DNA of 14,608 nt. Origin: an uncultured Collinsella sp. (GTDB taxonomy: Bacteria; Actinomycetota; Coriobacteriia; Coriobacteriales; Coriobacteriaceae). Positions 1 to 7,546 of this stretch are shown here, one piece after another. The notes beneath the pieces are model-generated. The model was not told where the DNA came from, searched no databases, and saw only the letters and a program-made list of their open reading frames with translations. Position numbers and translations under genes: made by a program. The stretch is from positions 1-14,608 of the forward strand of contig UQZC01000017.1 in the NCBI GenBank assembly GCA_900545505.1, given 5' to 3'. The first letter of the stretch is position 1. Each line of letters opens with the position of its first letter.

Positions 1-554
1 TCAACGAGGCCGGCCGGTCCTGTGCCGCCTTTGCCGCCATTAAGGGTCGCTGTGAGGTTCCCGTCATCGGCCTGTGGAAGGATGGGCACGAGGGCGTTTA
101 CATCACGCCGACGCTGCGTCACGCTCGCGCCTGCGTTGCTGCCGGTGCCGATATCGTGGCGATCGACGCCACCGATCGTCCGCGCCCCGATGGCAAGACG
201 GTCGAGGATACCTTCCGCCCGCTGCACGAGGAGGGTGTGCTCCTGATGGCGGATTGCGCCACCATCGAGGACATTCGCCGTGCGGTTGATATGGGCTTCG
301 ACCTGGTATCCACCACGCTTTCTCACGGCGTCGCCGCCATCGACTGTACCATGGCCGATGGCCCCGATCTGCCGCTCCTGCGTCAGGCGACCGAGGAATT
401 CCCCGGTCTTCCCATCATCTGCGAGGGCCGCGTGCACACGCCCGAGGAGGCTCGCGCCGCGATCGATGCTGGCGCCTGGGCCGTTGTCGTCGGCACCGCC
501 ATCACGCACCCCACGAGTATTACGAGTTGGTTCAAGGCTGCGCTTGAGGCGTAA
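1..554 (+). CDS. nanE: N-acetylmannosamine-6-phosphate 2-epimerase, 5' end outside window
   Basis: NanE interconverts ManNAc-6-P and GlcNAc-6-P in the cytoplasm, a step in sialic-acid and amino-sugar use. The frame is open from the left edge (first full codon at position 3) to a TAA at 552-554, giving 183 visible residues. The family is about 225-235 aa, so roughly 45 N-terminal residues are missing. Visible family features of this TIM barrel are VIGLWKDG (the Lys matches the catalytic lysine position, usually written IIK), VYITPT, GADIVAIDATDRPRP, LMADCAT, CEGRVHTPEEAR (Glu at the catalytic acid position) and VVVGTAITHP near the phosphate-binding end. Upstream nan genes may lie outside the window. 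It is followed by a hairpin with a T-rich tail, so it probably ends its own transcript. Confidence 0.93.
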   Translation, partial: NEAGRSCAAFAAIKGRCEVPVIGLWKDGHEGVYITPTLRHARACVAAGADIVAIDATDRPRPDGKTVEDTFRPLHEEGVLLMADCATIEDIRRAVDMGFDLVSTTLSHGVAAIDCTMADGPDLPLLRQATEEFPGLPIICEGRVHTPEEARAAIDAGAWAVVVGTAITHPTSITSWFKAALEA

Positions 555-581
555 GACAGGCCTCGTATCCGCTCGGGGCGG

Positions 582-587
582 TATACT
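582..587 (+). promoter_or_regulatory. Possible -10 element (TATACT) for rapZ-whiA
   Basis: TATACT matches the sigma-70-type -10 consensus at 5 of 6 positions and lies in the nanE-rapZ gap. No good -35 is visible 16-18 nt upstream. If it is used, the transcript would begin with the 606-635 hairpin, which would then have to be read through or act as a leader structure. Weak evidence. Confidence 0.25.
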
Positions 588-605
588 CAATATAGGCAAT
601 TGACC

Positions 606-642
606 GCGCGGGATCCGGGTTGCTGGGTCCCGCGCTTGTTTT
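606..642 (+). terminator. Probable intrinsic terminator after nanE
   Basis: Perfect 8-bp GC-rich stem, GCGCGGGA at 606-613 with TCCCGCGC at 628-635, a 14-nt loop, then TTGTTTT at 636-642. It lies 51 nt after the nanE stop and just before the rapZ ribosome binding site. Because a -10-like TATACT lies upstream at 582-587, the same hairpin could instead sit in the 5' leader of rapZ. Confidence 0.65.
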
Positions 643-655
643 CGGGAGGCAGCAC

Positions 656-1576
656 ATGCAAAAGGGAGATGCCATGGATGCGGCGGAGCGCTCGGAGCGC
701 ATACCCGATATCGTCATCATCACCGGAATGTCCGGATCGGGCCGCACACAGGCCATGCACGTGTTCGAGGACATGGGCTATTTTTGCATCGATAACCTGC
801 CTCCGCGTCTCATCGCCCAGCTTGCCGAGCTCGTCGGCATCAATACGGGCGTGGGCAGGCATCTTGCCGTCACCTGCGATTTGCGTAGCCAGGGACTGTT
901 TGACGAGCTGCTCGATGCCGTTGCCGCACTCGAGGAGCGCGAGATGAGCTGTGACATCGTGTTTCTCGAGGCCTCTGACGAGGTGCTGATTCGTCGCTAC
1001 AGCGAAAATCGCCGCCGTCATCCCATTGCCAAGCCGGGGGAGACTACGGCCGATGCCATTCAGCGCGAGCGCCTTCAGCTGCAGGGCGTGCGCGACCGAG
1101 CCGATATGATTATCGACACGAGCCGTCTGCGCACCTCTGCGCTGCGCAACAAGCTACGTATGGCATTTTCCGAGCTGTCCGACCAGCAGCTCATGGACGT
1201 CCACGTGTTCTCGTTTGGCTTTAAGCACGGCATGCCCGTCGAGGCGGACATTATGATCGACGTCCGCTTCCTGCCTAATCCGTTCTACGATCCCGAGATG
1301 CGCACGATGACCGGTCTCGATAAAAAGGTCTCCGATTTTGTTCTGGACCATCCCAAGACGCAGGAGTTTTGGAAGGCTTGGACACAGCTGCTCGATACGG
1401 TGATGCCGGGCTATATCGCGGAGGGTAAGCCGCAGCTTTCTATCGCCATCGGCTGCACGGGCGGCCAGCACCGCAGCGTTGCCATTGCCGAGGCCACGGC
1501 CCGTTACCTGGAAGGCGCTCAGTATCATGTGAGCATCTCCCACCGCGACCTGTCGCGCGCCAACACGAAGGCATAG
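656..1576 (+). CDS. rapZ: RapZ/YvcJ family nucleotide-binding regulator
   Basis: RapZ proteins bind nucleotides. In enterobacteria RapZ is an RNA-binding adaptor controlling GlcN6P synthase; the Gram-positive homologue YvcJ is a GTPase whose role is less clear. With ATG 656 the protein is 306 aa, normal for the family. ATG 656 has GGGAGG (644-649) 6 nt upstream; ATG 674, with AAAGGGAGA just before it, is an alternative. Motifs: P-loop GMSGSGRT at about residues 24-31 (Arg for the usual Lys, as in actinobacterial members), FEDMGYFCIDNLPP, DIVFLEASD, YSENRRRHP, and the C-terminal GCTGGQHRSVAIAE from about residue 266. It is followed 6 nt later by whiA. The yvcK gene that commonly lies between them is not here. 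Confidence 0.95.
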   Translation: MQKGDAMDAAERSERIPDIVIITGMSGSGRTQAMHVFEDMGYFCIDNLPPRLIAQLAELVGINTGVGRHLAVTCDLRSQGLFDELLDAVAALEEREMSCDIVFLEASDEVLIRRYSENRRRHPIAKPGETTADAIQRERLQLQGVRDRADMIIDTSRLRTSALRNKLRMAFSELSDQQLMDVHVFSFGFKHGMPVEADIMIDVRFLPNPFYDPEMRTMTGLDKKVSDFVLDHPKTQEFWKAWTQLLDTVMPGYIAEGKPQLSIAIGCTGGQHRSVAIAEATARYLEGAQYHVSISHRDLSRANTKA

Positions 1577-1582
1577 GCCTGC

Positions 1583-2512
1583 ATGTCGTTTACCGCTGAG
1601 GTGCGCGACGAGCTTGCGCGCTGCGAACCCGAATGTGAATACTGCGACTTGTCGACGCTTGCCGCCCTCACGCGTGTGAGTGGTACGCTCTCGCTTACCG
1701 GCTCTGGGCGGTATCGTTTGACGGTTGCGACTGAGACGGGAGCCGTCGCGCGCACGATGATCACGCTGACGCATCGTATCCTTAAGCTCAAAACGGAGTT
1801 CACCGTCCGCAAATCTGTCTTGCATAAGGTTCGAAACTACCTCATCACCTTGCCTGATCAGCCCGATTTGGATAAGGCTCTGGTGCTGCTGGGCATTCTC
1901 GACCGTAGGGGAGGGCTCGTCGCAGGTGTGCCGCGTCACATTGTCGCCCGTCCTTGCTGTAGACTTGCCTATATCCGCGGCGCGCTCATCGCGGGCGGCT
2001 TCGTGGCCGATCCACGCGGCGATTTTCATTTGGAGATTGCTGTGCAGGGCGAGCAATATACCAAGGGACTTTGCGATCTGTTGGAGCAGATTGGGGTCCA
2101 TGCTCGTGTTAATGCACGGCGGGGGTCATATGCCGTGTACATTAAGAGCGCCGAGGAAATCGAGCATCTATTAAAGCTGATTGGTGCCAAGCGCAGCGTT
2201 GCCGAGATTGAGGAGGCGCGCGCGGTCAAGTTGGTTAAGAACGATGTGAACCGTCGCGTGAATGCCGAGCTCGCCAACCAGACCAGAAGCGCCGGTGCTG
2301 CCCAACATCAGCTTGCGCTTATCGATGAGCTCGAGCAGCGTGGCCTTCGCGATGCGCTTCCGGATGCCTTGGCGGTCTTTTGCGACCTGCGCGAGCGCTA
2401 TCCCGATCTGTCGCTGCGTGATTTGGGGGAGATGGCTGACCCTCCCTTGTCGAAGTCAGCCCTCTACCATCGTGTTTTACGGCTTGAAAAGCTCATTGAA
2501 GCAAACAGGTAG
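1583..2512 (+). CDS. whiA: WhiA DNA-binding regulator
   Basis: WhiA is a conserved Gram-positive DNA-binding protein, needed for sporulation septation in Streptomyces and linked to cell division and chromosome segregation in Bacillus. This copy is 309 aa, within family range. The N-terminal part is the degenerate LAGLIDADG homing-endonuclease-like fold (RVSGTLSLTG, then CCRLAYIRGALIAGG at about 130-145). The C-terminal part holds the helix-turn-helix, with KNDVNRRVNAELANQ and the hallmark LGEMADPPLSKSALYHR near the end. The start lies 6 nt after the rapZ stop with only a poor ribosome binding site, which suggests translational coupling to rapZ. No clear terminator follows it, so read-through toward gap is possible. 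Confidence 0.96.
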   Translation: MSFTAEVRDELARCEPECEYCDLSTLAALTRVSGTLSLTGSGRYRLTVATETGAVARTMITLTHRILKLKTEFTVRKSVLHKVRNYLITLPDQPDLDKALVLLGILDRRGGLVAGVPRHIVARPCCRLAYIRGALIAGGFVADPRGDFHLEIAVQGEQYTKGLCDLLEQIGVHARVNARRGSYAVYIKSAEEIEHLLKLIGAKRSVAEIEEARAVKLVKNDVNRRVNAELANQTRSAGAAQHQLALIDELEQRGLRDALPDALAVFCDLRERYPDLSLRDLGEMADPPLSKSALYHRVLRLEKLIEANR

Positions 2513-2705
2513 TTTGAAGTATCGACTTATATACGGATTTAGCTGCTATTTTAGTCTTTAAAACGTTTTAACGTAAATTTGATTTTCAATTTCGAGCATT
2601 CTCGTGAAATTCAAGTCAAAAAAAAGGTATATTAGGCGAGTGGTTAGTTTGTGGGCCTCAACGGCGGGCGCTGTAGCTCGCGGGGGCCTTACGAAAGGAG
2701 ACACA
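2513..2705 (+). promoter_or_regulatory. whiA-gap regulatory gap with gap promoter and dyads
   Basis: This AT-rich gap contrasts with the GC-rich genes on both sides. It holds a perfect 12-bp palindrome TAAAACGTTTTA (2559-2570). It also has a large imperfect dyad centred near 2599: TTTGA 2578-2582 with TCAAA 2616-2620, AATTTC 2588-2593 with GAAATT 2606-2611, CGAG 2593-2596 with CTCG 2601-2604. A promoter is likely: -35-like GTGAAA (2604-2609), 18-nt spacer rich in A, and -10 TATATT (2628-2633). The dyad covers the -35 and so is a candidate operator. The gap ribosome binding site GAAAGGAG is at 2693-2700. Confidence 0.5.
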
Positions 2706-3731
2706 ATGGCAGTAAAGGTTGCTATTAACGGCTTCGGTCGCATCGGTCGTCTGGCTTTCCGTCAGATGTTCGGTCATGAGGGCTCCGAGATCGTCGCTAT
2801 CAACGACCTCACCTCTCCCGATATGCTCGCTTACCTGCTGAAGTACGACTCCACGCAGGGCAACTACGCTCGCGATCACGAGGTCGTTGCTGGCGAGGAT
2901 TCCATCACCGTTGACGGCAAGGAGATCAAGATCTACAAGGAGGCCGACGCTAACAACCTGCCTTGGGGCGACCTTGACGTCGACGTCGTTCTCGAGTGCA
3001 CCGGCTTCTACACCAGCAAGGCTAAGGCTCAGGCCCACATCAACGCTGGCGCCAAGAAGGTCGTCATCTCCGCTCCGGCCGGCAGCGATCTGCCCACCAT
3101 CGTGTACAACGTCAACCATGAGACGCTGACCGCTGAGGACAACATCATCTCCGCTGCTTCCTGCACCACCAACTGCCTCGCCCCGATGGCCAAGGGTCTG
3201 AACGACTTCGCTCCCATCGTGTCCGGCATCATGACCACCATCCACGCCTTCACCGGCGACCAGATGCCGCTCGACGGCCCGCAGCGCAAGGGCAACTTCC
3301 GTCGCTCCCGCGCCTGCTCCGAGAACATCGTCCCGAACACCACGGGCGCTGCCAAGGCCATCGGCCTGGTTCTCCCCGAACTCAACGGCAAGCTCATCGG
3401 TGCCGCCCAGCGCGTCCCGACGCCGACCGGCTCGCTGACCAACCTCTACGCCGTCGTTGACAAGAAGGTCACCGTCGACGAGGTCAACGCTGCCATGAAG
3501 GCCTACGCCGAGACCATCCCCGAGACCTTCGCCTACAACGAGGACCAGATCGTCTCCCGCGACATCGTCGGCGAGACCCACGGCTCCATCTTCGACGCCA
3601 CTCAGACCATGTGCTCTGACCTCGGCAACGGCCAGACCCTCGTTCAGGTCACCTCTTGGTACGACAACGAGAACTCCTACACCTCTCAGATGGTCCGCAC
3701 CATCAAGTACTTCGAGAAGTTCGTTGCTTAA
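2706..3731 (+). CDS. gap: Type I glyceraldehyde-3-phosphate dehydrogenase
   Basis: Oxidises and phosphorylates glyceraldehyde-3-P to 1,3-bisphosphoglycerate with NAD+, in the cytoplasm. The 341-aa product starts at ATG 2706, 5 nt after GAAAGGAG; the frame is open 34 codons further upstream, but that part overlaps the promoter and lacks family similarity. Motifs: Rossmann start VAINGFGRIGR (residues 5-15), Asp34 in AINDLT, which favours NAD over NADP, catalytic Cys153 in SAASCTTNC, His180 in TTIHAFTGD, phosphate-site residues in NTTGAAKAIG, and WYDNENSYTSQMVRT near the C-terminus. Codon use is strongly biased, as expected for a highly expressed gene. It is followed by its own strong terminator, so much of its mRNA is probably monocistronic. 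Confidence 0.98.
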   Translation: MAVKVAINGFGRIGRLAFRQMFGHEGSEIVAINDLTSPDMLAYLLKYDSTQGNYARDHEVVAGEDSITVDGKEIKIYKEADANNLPWGDLDVDVVLECTGFYTSKAKAQAHINAGAKKVVISAPAGSDLPTIVYNVNHETLTAEDNIISAASCTTNCLAPMAKGLNDFAPIVSGIMTTIHAFTGDQMPLDGPQRKGNFRRSRACSENIVPNTTGAAKAIGLVLPELNGKLIGAAQRVPTPTGSLTNLYAVVDKKVTVDEVNAAMKAYAETIPETFAYNEDQIVSRDIVGETHGSIFDATQTMCSDLGNGQTLVQVTSWYDNENSYTSQMVRTIKYFEKFVA

Positions 3732-3770
3732 TTTAGCTTTTAGCGAATAGCTCGTTGAGCGTCTAAAGAA

Positions 3771-3815
3771 GGGCGCGGCCTTATAGGGCTTACACCCTAG
3801 GGTCGCGCCCTTTTT
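3771..3815 (+). terminator. Strong hairpin terminator between gap and pgk
   Basis: A 10-bp outer stem (3771-3780 with 3801-3810, one G-U pair) encloses a second 5-bp stem, TAGGG 3784-3788 with CCCTA 3795-3799, and is followed by TTTTT at 3811-3815. It sits 40 nt after the gap stop. It would separate gap from pgk, at least partly, and help set gap mRNA above the downstream genes. Confidence 0.88.
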
Positions 3816-3825
3816 ATAAGAAATC

Positions 3826-3848
3826 GTCTGCCGTAATGGGAGGCAGAC
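3826..3848 (+). promoter_or_regulatory. pgk leader hairpin
   Basis: Perfect 7-bp inverted repeat GTCTGCC (3826-3832) and GGCAGAC (3842-3848) with a 9-nt loop, ending 23 nt before the pgk start and 11 nt after the gap terminator T-run. It has no T-tail, so it is not a terminator. It may be a 5' stabilising structure on a processed pgk mRNA or a protein-binding site; neither can be settled from sequence. Confidence 0.45.
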
Positions 3849-3871
3849 ACGTACGAAAGGTAGAAGCAAAC

Positions 3872-5062
3872 ATGGCCTTTACCAAGAAGACCGTCCGCGA
3901 CATCGATGTCGACGGAAAGCGCGTTCTCGTCCGCGTTGACTTTAACGTGCCTATCAAGGATGGCGTCGTTGGCGACACCACCCGTATCAAGGCTGCCCTG
4001 CCCACCATCAACTACCTCGTTGAGCACAACGCTCGTGTCATCCTCATGAGCCACCTCGGCCGTCCCGAGGGCACCGGCTTCCAGCCCGAGCTGTCCCTCG
4101 AGCCTGTCGCCAAGAAGCTCGCTGAGCTCTCTGGTCTCGACGTTGCCTTTGTCGCTGACACCTACGGCGAGAAGGCTGCTGAGGCTGTCGCCGCCGTCGA
4201 GCCGGGTAAGGTCCTCGTTCTCGAGAACGTCCGTTTTGACAAGCGTGAGAAGAAGAACGATCCCGAGATCGCCAAGAAGCTCGCTTCCTATGGCGACGTC
4301 TTCGTTCTCGATGCTTTCGGTACCGCTCACCGCGCCCAGGGTTCCGTCGTGGGCCCCGCCGCTTACCTGCCTGCCGTCGCCGGCTTCTTGCTCGAGAAGG
4401 AGGTCGACACGCTGACCGGCATCTTCGCCGAGCCCGAGCGTCCCTTCGTCGCCATCGTCGGCGGTTCCAAGGTTTCCTCCAAGATCGGCGTTCTCGATCA
4501 CCTCATCGACTCCGCTGACACCCTGATTATCGGTGGCGGCATGGCCTACACCTTCTTCCTGGCTCAGGGCCTGACCGTTGGTCAGTCCCTCAAGGAAGAG
4601 GACTGGGTCGAGCGCGCCGGCGAGATGCTCAAGAAGGCCGAGGAGAAGGGCGTCAAGATCCTGCTCCCCATCGACAACCGCGTTGCCGATCACTTTGGCG
4701 AGGACGCTGTCCCCGATGTTGTCGCTTCCGACGCTATCCCCGACGATCGTGAGGGTATGGACATCGGCCCCAAGACCGAGGAGCTTTACGCCGAGGCCGT
4801 CAAGGGCGCCAAGACCGTGTTCTGGAACGGCCCCATGGGCGTCTTCGAGTTTGACAACTTCGCTCACGGCACCCAGGCTATCGCCGAGGCTGTCGCCGAG
4901 GCCGACTGCACCTCGATCATCGGCGGTGGCGACTCCGTCGCGGCTGTCAACAAGTTCAACCTGGCCGACAAGATGAGCTGGATCTCCACCGGTGGTGGCG
5001 CTTCCATGGAGCTCGTCGAGGGTAAGGCCCTGCCCGGAGTGGAGGCGCTTCTCGATGCCTAA
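3872..5062 (+). CDS. pgk: Phosphoglycerate kinase
   Basis: Transfers phosphate from 1,3-bisphosphoglycerate to ADP, giving ATP and 3-phosphoglycerate. The 396-aa product begins at ATG 3872, where family similarity starts; AAAGG lies about 11 nt upstream, somewhat far. Motifs: RVDFNVP (residues 21-27) and SHLGRPEG (about 60-67) in the N-terminal substrate domain, AFGTAHR, then FVAIVGGSKVSSKI in the hinge and nucleotide region, FWNGPMGVFEFDNF, and GGGDSVAAV near the C-terminus. The typical AFGTAHR and GGSKVSxK blocks and overall length are normal. The last 8 nt overlap the tpiA start (ATGCCTAA), so the two are translationally coupled. Confidence 0.98.
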   Translation: MAFTKKTVRDIDVDGKRVLVRVDFNVPIKDGVVGDTTRIKAALPTINYLVEHNARVILMSHLGRPEGTGFQPELSLEPVAKKLAELSGLDVAFVADTYGEKAAEAVAAVEPGKVLVLENVRFDKREKKNDPEIAKKLASYGDVFVLDAFGTAHRAQGSVVGPAAYLPAVAGFLLEKEVDTLTGIFAEPERPFVAIVGGSKVSSKIGVLDHLIDSADTLIIGGGMAYTFFLAQGLTVGQSLKEEDWVERAGEMLKKAEEKGVKILLPIDNRVADHFGEDAVPDVVASDAIPDDREGMDIGPKTEELYAEAVKGAKTVFWNGPMGVFEFDNFAHGTQAIAEAVAEADCTSIIGGGDSVAAVNKFNLADKMSWISTGGGASMELVEGKALPGVEALLDA

Positions 5063-5822
5063 TCGCACCCTTCTTATCGCTGGTAACTGGAAGATGAACA
5101 ACGACGTCGCCGAGGCCGCCAAGCTCGCCGACGAGCTGGCTCAGGCTCTGCCCGAGGTTCCGGCTGGCGTCGAGGTGCTCGTCTGCCCTCCGACCATCGA
5201 CATCACCACGGTTCATGACCGCATTCAGGCTGCCCCCATCGCCCTCGGTGCACAGAACGTGTACTGGGAGGCCAAGGGTGCCTTCACCGGTGAGTCTTCT
5301 TGCGACATGCTCAAGTCCGCTGGCTGCACCTACTGCATTATCGGTCACTCCGAGCGTCGCGACTACTTCCACGAGACCGACGAGGACCAGAACAAGAAGG
5401 CTAAGGCTCTCGTTGCCGCCGGTCTTGTTCCCGTCTTCTGCTGCGGCGAGTCCCTTGAGGTCCGCGAGGCTGGCACCTATGTCGAGCACGTCGTGAACCA
5501 GGTCAAGGCTGGCCTTGCTGGCCTTGAGATCACCTGCCCCAAGCAGGTCGTCGTCGCCTACGAGCCCATCTGGGCCATCGGCACCGGCAAGACCGCTACC
5601 GCCGAGGACGCTCAGGAGGTCTGCGGCGCTATCCGTGAGACCCTCAAGGAGATGTTCGGCGAGGAGCTCGCCAACGGCATCCGCGTTCTCTACGGCGGTT
5701 CCGCCAAGCCCGGCAACATTGCCGAGCTCGTCGCCAAGCCCGACGTTGACGGCGCCCTCGTGGGCGGCGCTTCGCTCAAGGCTGCCGACTTCGCCTCTAT
5801 GGTCGTCAAGGCAGGCGAGTAG
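5055..5822 (+). CDS. tpiA: Triosephosphate isomerase
   Basis: Interconverts dihydroxyacetone phosphate and glyceraldehyde-3-P. The 255-aa TIM barrel starts at ATG 5055, inside the end of pgk; a TGGAGG lies upstream at about 5040-5045, and the open frame further upstream is only the pgk shadow. Catalytic residues are all visible: Asn11 and Lys13 in GNWKMN, His98 in IIGHSERR, Glu170 in AYEPIWAIGTGKT; the phosphate-binding YGGSAKPGN and LVGGASL follow. It has eight cysteines (44, 83, 91, 94, 129, 130, 161, 190), which seems a high number for this family. The gpmI start lies 5 nt after the stop. Confidence 0.98.
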   Translation: MPNRTLLIAGNWKMNNDVAEAAKLADELAQALPEVPAGVEVLVCPPTIDITTVHDRIQAAPIALGAQNVYWEAKGAFTGESSCDMLKSAGCTYCIIGHSERRDYFHETDEDQNKKAKALVAAGLVPVFCCGESLEVREAGTYVEHVVNQVKAGLAGLEITCPKQVVVAYEPIWAIGTGKTATAEDAQEVCGAIRETLKEMFGEELANGIRVLYGGSAKPGNIAELVAKPDVDGALVGGASLKAADFASMVVKAGE

Positions 5823-5827
5823 GACAT

Positions 5828-7381
5828 ATGGCACAGCGTCATCTTCCTGCACTCCTGATCATCATGGATGGTTGCGGCCTTGCTCCGGCCGATGGCGAGA
5901 ACGCCGTCGCCGCTGCCAAGACGCCCTTCCTTGATAGCCTGTACGAGAAGTACCCCCACACCACGCTCGGCGCTTCGGGCGAGGACGTGGGTCTTCCCGA
6001 TGGCCAGATGGGCAACTCCGAGGTGGGTCACCTCAACATCGGTGCCGGACGCATCGTGTTCCAGGAGCTTTCGCGCATCAACAACGCCATCAAGGACGGC
6101 TCCATCGCCAAGAACGACGTTTTTGTCAAGGCTATGGACGACGTCAAGGCTGACGGTAAGACTCTCCACCTCATGGGCCTTATGAGCCCGGGCGGTGTTC
6201 ATTCTCACATGAACCACGTCGAGGCTCTGGTCAAGATGGCTGCCGAGCACGGTGTCAAGACCGTTCGTGTCCACGCCTTCATGGATGGTCGCGACGTTGA
6301 CCCGCAGTCCGGTGCCGGTTACATGAGTGAGTTCTGCGCCTTCCTGGCTAAGATCTCCGAGGAGACCGGTTGCGACGCTCGCGTTGCCACCGTCTCGGGC
6401 CGTTATTGGGCCATGGACCGCGATAATCGTTGGGAGCGCATCCAGCGCGCCTACGACGTCATGGTCAACGCGTCCGATGCTGATACCGACCCCGTTGCCG
6501 GTATCAAGGCCTACTACGAGAAGGATCCGCGCGGCGACGAGTTCGTCGAGCCCTTCGCTGCCCACAACGAGGGCATCCACGAGGGCGACGCGGCCATCTT
6601 CTTCAACTTCCGTCCCGACCGCGCTCGTCAGATGACCCGCGTGTTCACGGACAAGGAGTTCGACGGCTTTGAGCGCGAGCAGATCAAGCTTTCTCACTTT
6701 GTGACGATGACCGAGTACGATCCGACGTTTGACGTCGAGGTCGCCTTCCCCAAGACGTTCCCTGAGAACGTCCTGGCCGACGTTATCGCCGCCAATGGCC
6801 TGAAGCAGCTGCACACCGCCGAGACCGAGAAGTACGCCCACGTGACGTTCTTCCTCAACGGCGGCATCGAGGAGCCCAAGGAGGGCGAGGAGCGCGTGCT
6901 CGTCGCTTCCCCCAAGGTCGCTACCTACGATCTGCAGCCCGAGATGAGCGCTCCCGAGGTGACCGAGAAGCTTGTCGCCGCCATCAACGAGGATCGCGCT
7001 GATTTCTACATCGTGAACTTCGCGAACTGCGACATGGTTGGTCACACCGGTGTCTTCGACGCCGCCGTTAAGGCCGTCGAGGCTGTTGACGATGCCCTGT
7101 CCAAGGTTGTCCCGGCGATTCTCGCCAAGGGTGGCTTTGCGCTGATCACCGCCGACCACGGCAACGCCGATCACATGTTTGACGTTGCTTCTGACGGTTC
7201 CAAGCATCCGTTTACGGCTCACACCACCAACCGTGTGCCGTTCATCATCGTTGATGAGAAGGCACAGCTCACCGGTATCGAGGACGGTCGTCTTTCCGAT
7301 ATCGCTCCGACCATGCTCACCATGGCTGGTATTGAGCCTTCCGCCGAGATGACGGGTCGCGTGCTCGCCACCGAGGCCTAA
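5828..7381 (+). CDS. gpmI: 2,3-bisphosphoglycerate-independent phosphoglycerate mutase
   Basis: Converts 3-phosphoglycerate to 2-phosphoglycerate using two metal ions, usually Mn2+. At 517 aa it is normal for the iPGM family. Motifs: metal ligand Asp14 in IIMDG, nucleophile Ser64 in MGNSEVGH, substrate loop GRYWAMDRDNRWER, FFNFRPDRARQ, NFANCDMVGHTG and ITADHGNADHM, with PFTAHTTNRVPFI near the end. Residue 16 is Cys where Trp or Phe is more common after the DG, a small oddity. The ATG is 5 nt after the tpiA stop, with GTAGGA overlapping that stop. It closes the glycolytic cluster and is followed by a strong terminator; enolase is not in the window. Confidence 0.97.
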   Translation: MAQRHLPALLIIMDGCGLAPADGENAVAAAKTPFLDSLYEKYPHTTLGASGEDVGLPDGQMGNSEVGHLNIGAGRIVFQELSRINNAIKDGSIAKNDVFVKAMDDVKADGKTLHLMGLMSPGGVHSHMNHVEALVKMAAEHGVKTVRVHAFMDGRDVDPQSGAGYMSEFCAFLAKISEETGCDARVATVSGRYWAMDRDNRWERIQRAYDVMVNASDADTDPVAGIKAYYEKDPRGDEFVEPFAAHNEGIHEGDAAIFFNFRPDRARQMTRVFTDKEFDGFEREQIKLSHFVTMTEYDPTFDVEVAFPKTFPENVLADVIAANGLKQLHTAETEKYAHVTFFLNGGIEEPKEGEERVLVASPKVATYDLQPEMSAPEVTEKLVAAINEDRADFYIVNFANCDMVGHTGVFDAAVKAVEAVDDALSKVVPAILAKGGFALITADHGNADHMFDVASDGSKHPFTAHTTNRVPFIIVDEKAQLTGIEDGRLSDIAPTMLTMAGIEPSAEMTGRVLATEA

Positions 7382-7409
7382 GAGAAAACTCCAAGCGTTT
7401 TCTTGCAGG

Positions 7410-7442
7410 GGGGGTTGCCCATATTTGGGCAACCCCCTTTTT
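7410..7442 (+). terminator. Intrinsic terminator after gpmI
   Basis: Perfect 11-bp stem GGGGGTTGCCC (7410-7420) with GGGCAACCCCC (7427-7437), loop ATATTT, then TTTTT. A smaller 7-bp hairpin AGAAAAC/GTTTTCT (7383-7403) sits directly after the gpmI stop. Together they end the glycolytic transcript. Confidence 0.95.
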
Positions 7443-7501
7443 GGTATTTCTGCCATTTCCGCACCGTCCCCGAGTGGCAGGTAGGGGAGAGCGGGGGATT
7501 G

Positions 7502-7510
7502 TGGTACAGT
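7502..7510 (+). promoter_or_regulatory. Possible extended -10 promoter for secG
   Basis: TGGTACAGT reads as an extended -10 (TGn followed by TACAGT, 4 of 6 to consensus) about 37 nt before the secG ATG and downstream of the gpmI terminator, where a promoter would be needed. No clear -35 is visible. The secG ribosome binding site AAGGAG is at 7534-7539. Confidence 0.35.
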
Positions 7511-7546
7511 ACTGGAGTTTGAATTGTTCTATTAAGGAGCTTATCT

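Noticed and set aside
2604..2705. 34-codon upstream extension of gap
   Set aside because: It overlaps the -10 element and lacks similarity to GAPDH N-termini; ATG 2706 has an ideal ribosome binding site.
2513..2705. Riboswitch or T-box before gap
   Set aside because: No T-box sequence, no terminator/antiterminator pair and no recognised riboswitch core could be seen.
2658..3869. 403-codon minus-strand open frame opposite gap
   Set aside because: Low-complexity Gly/Val/Asp/Leu-rich translation produced by the strong codon bias of gap on the other strand; no start signal and no family motifs.
3797..5122. 441-codon minus-strand open frame opposite pgk
   Set aside because: Same codon-bias shadow effect; it runs through the gap terminator and shows no recognisable domain.
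5690..7456. 588-codon minus-strand open frame opposite gpmI
   Set aside because: Its start lies downstream of the gpmI terminator and the translation is a biased mirror of a clearly conserved gene.
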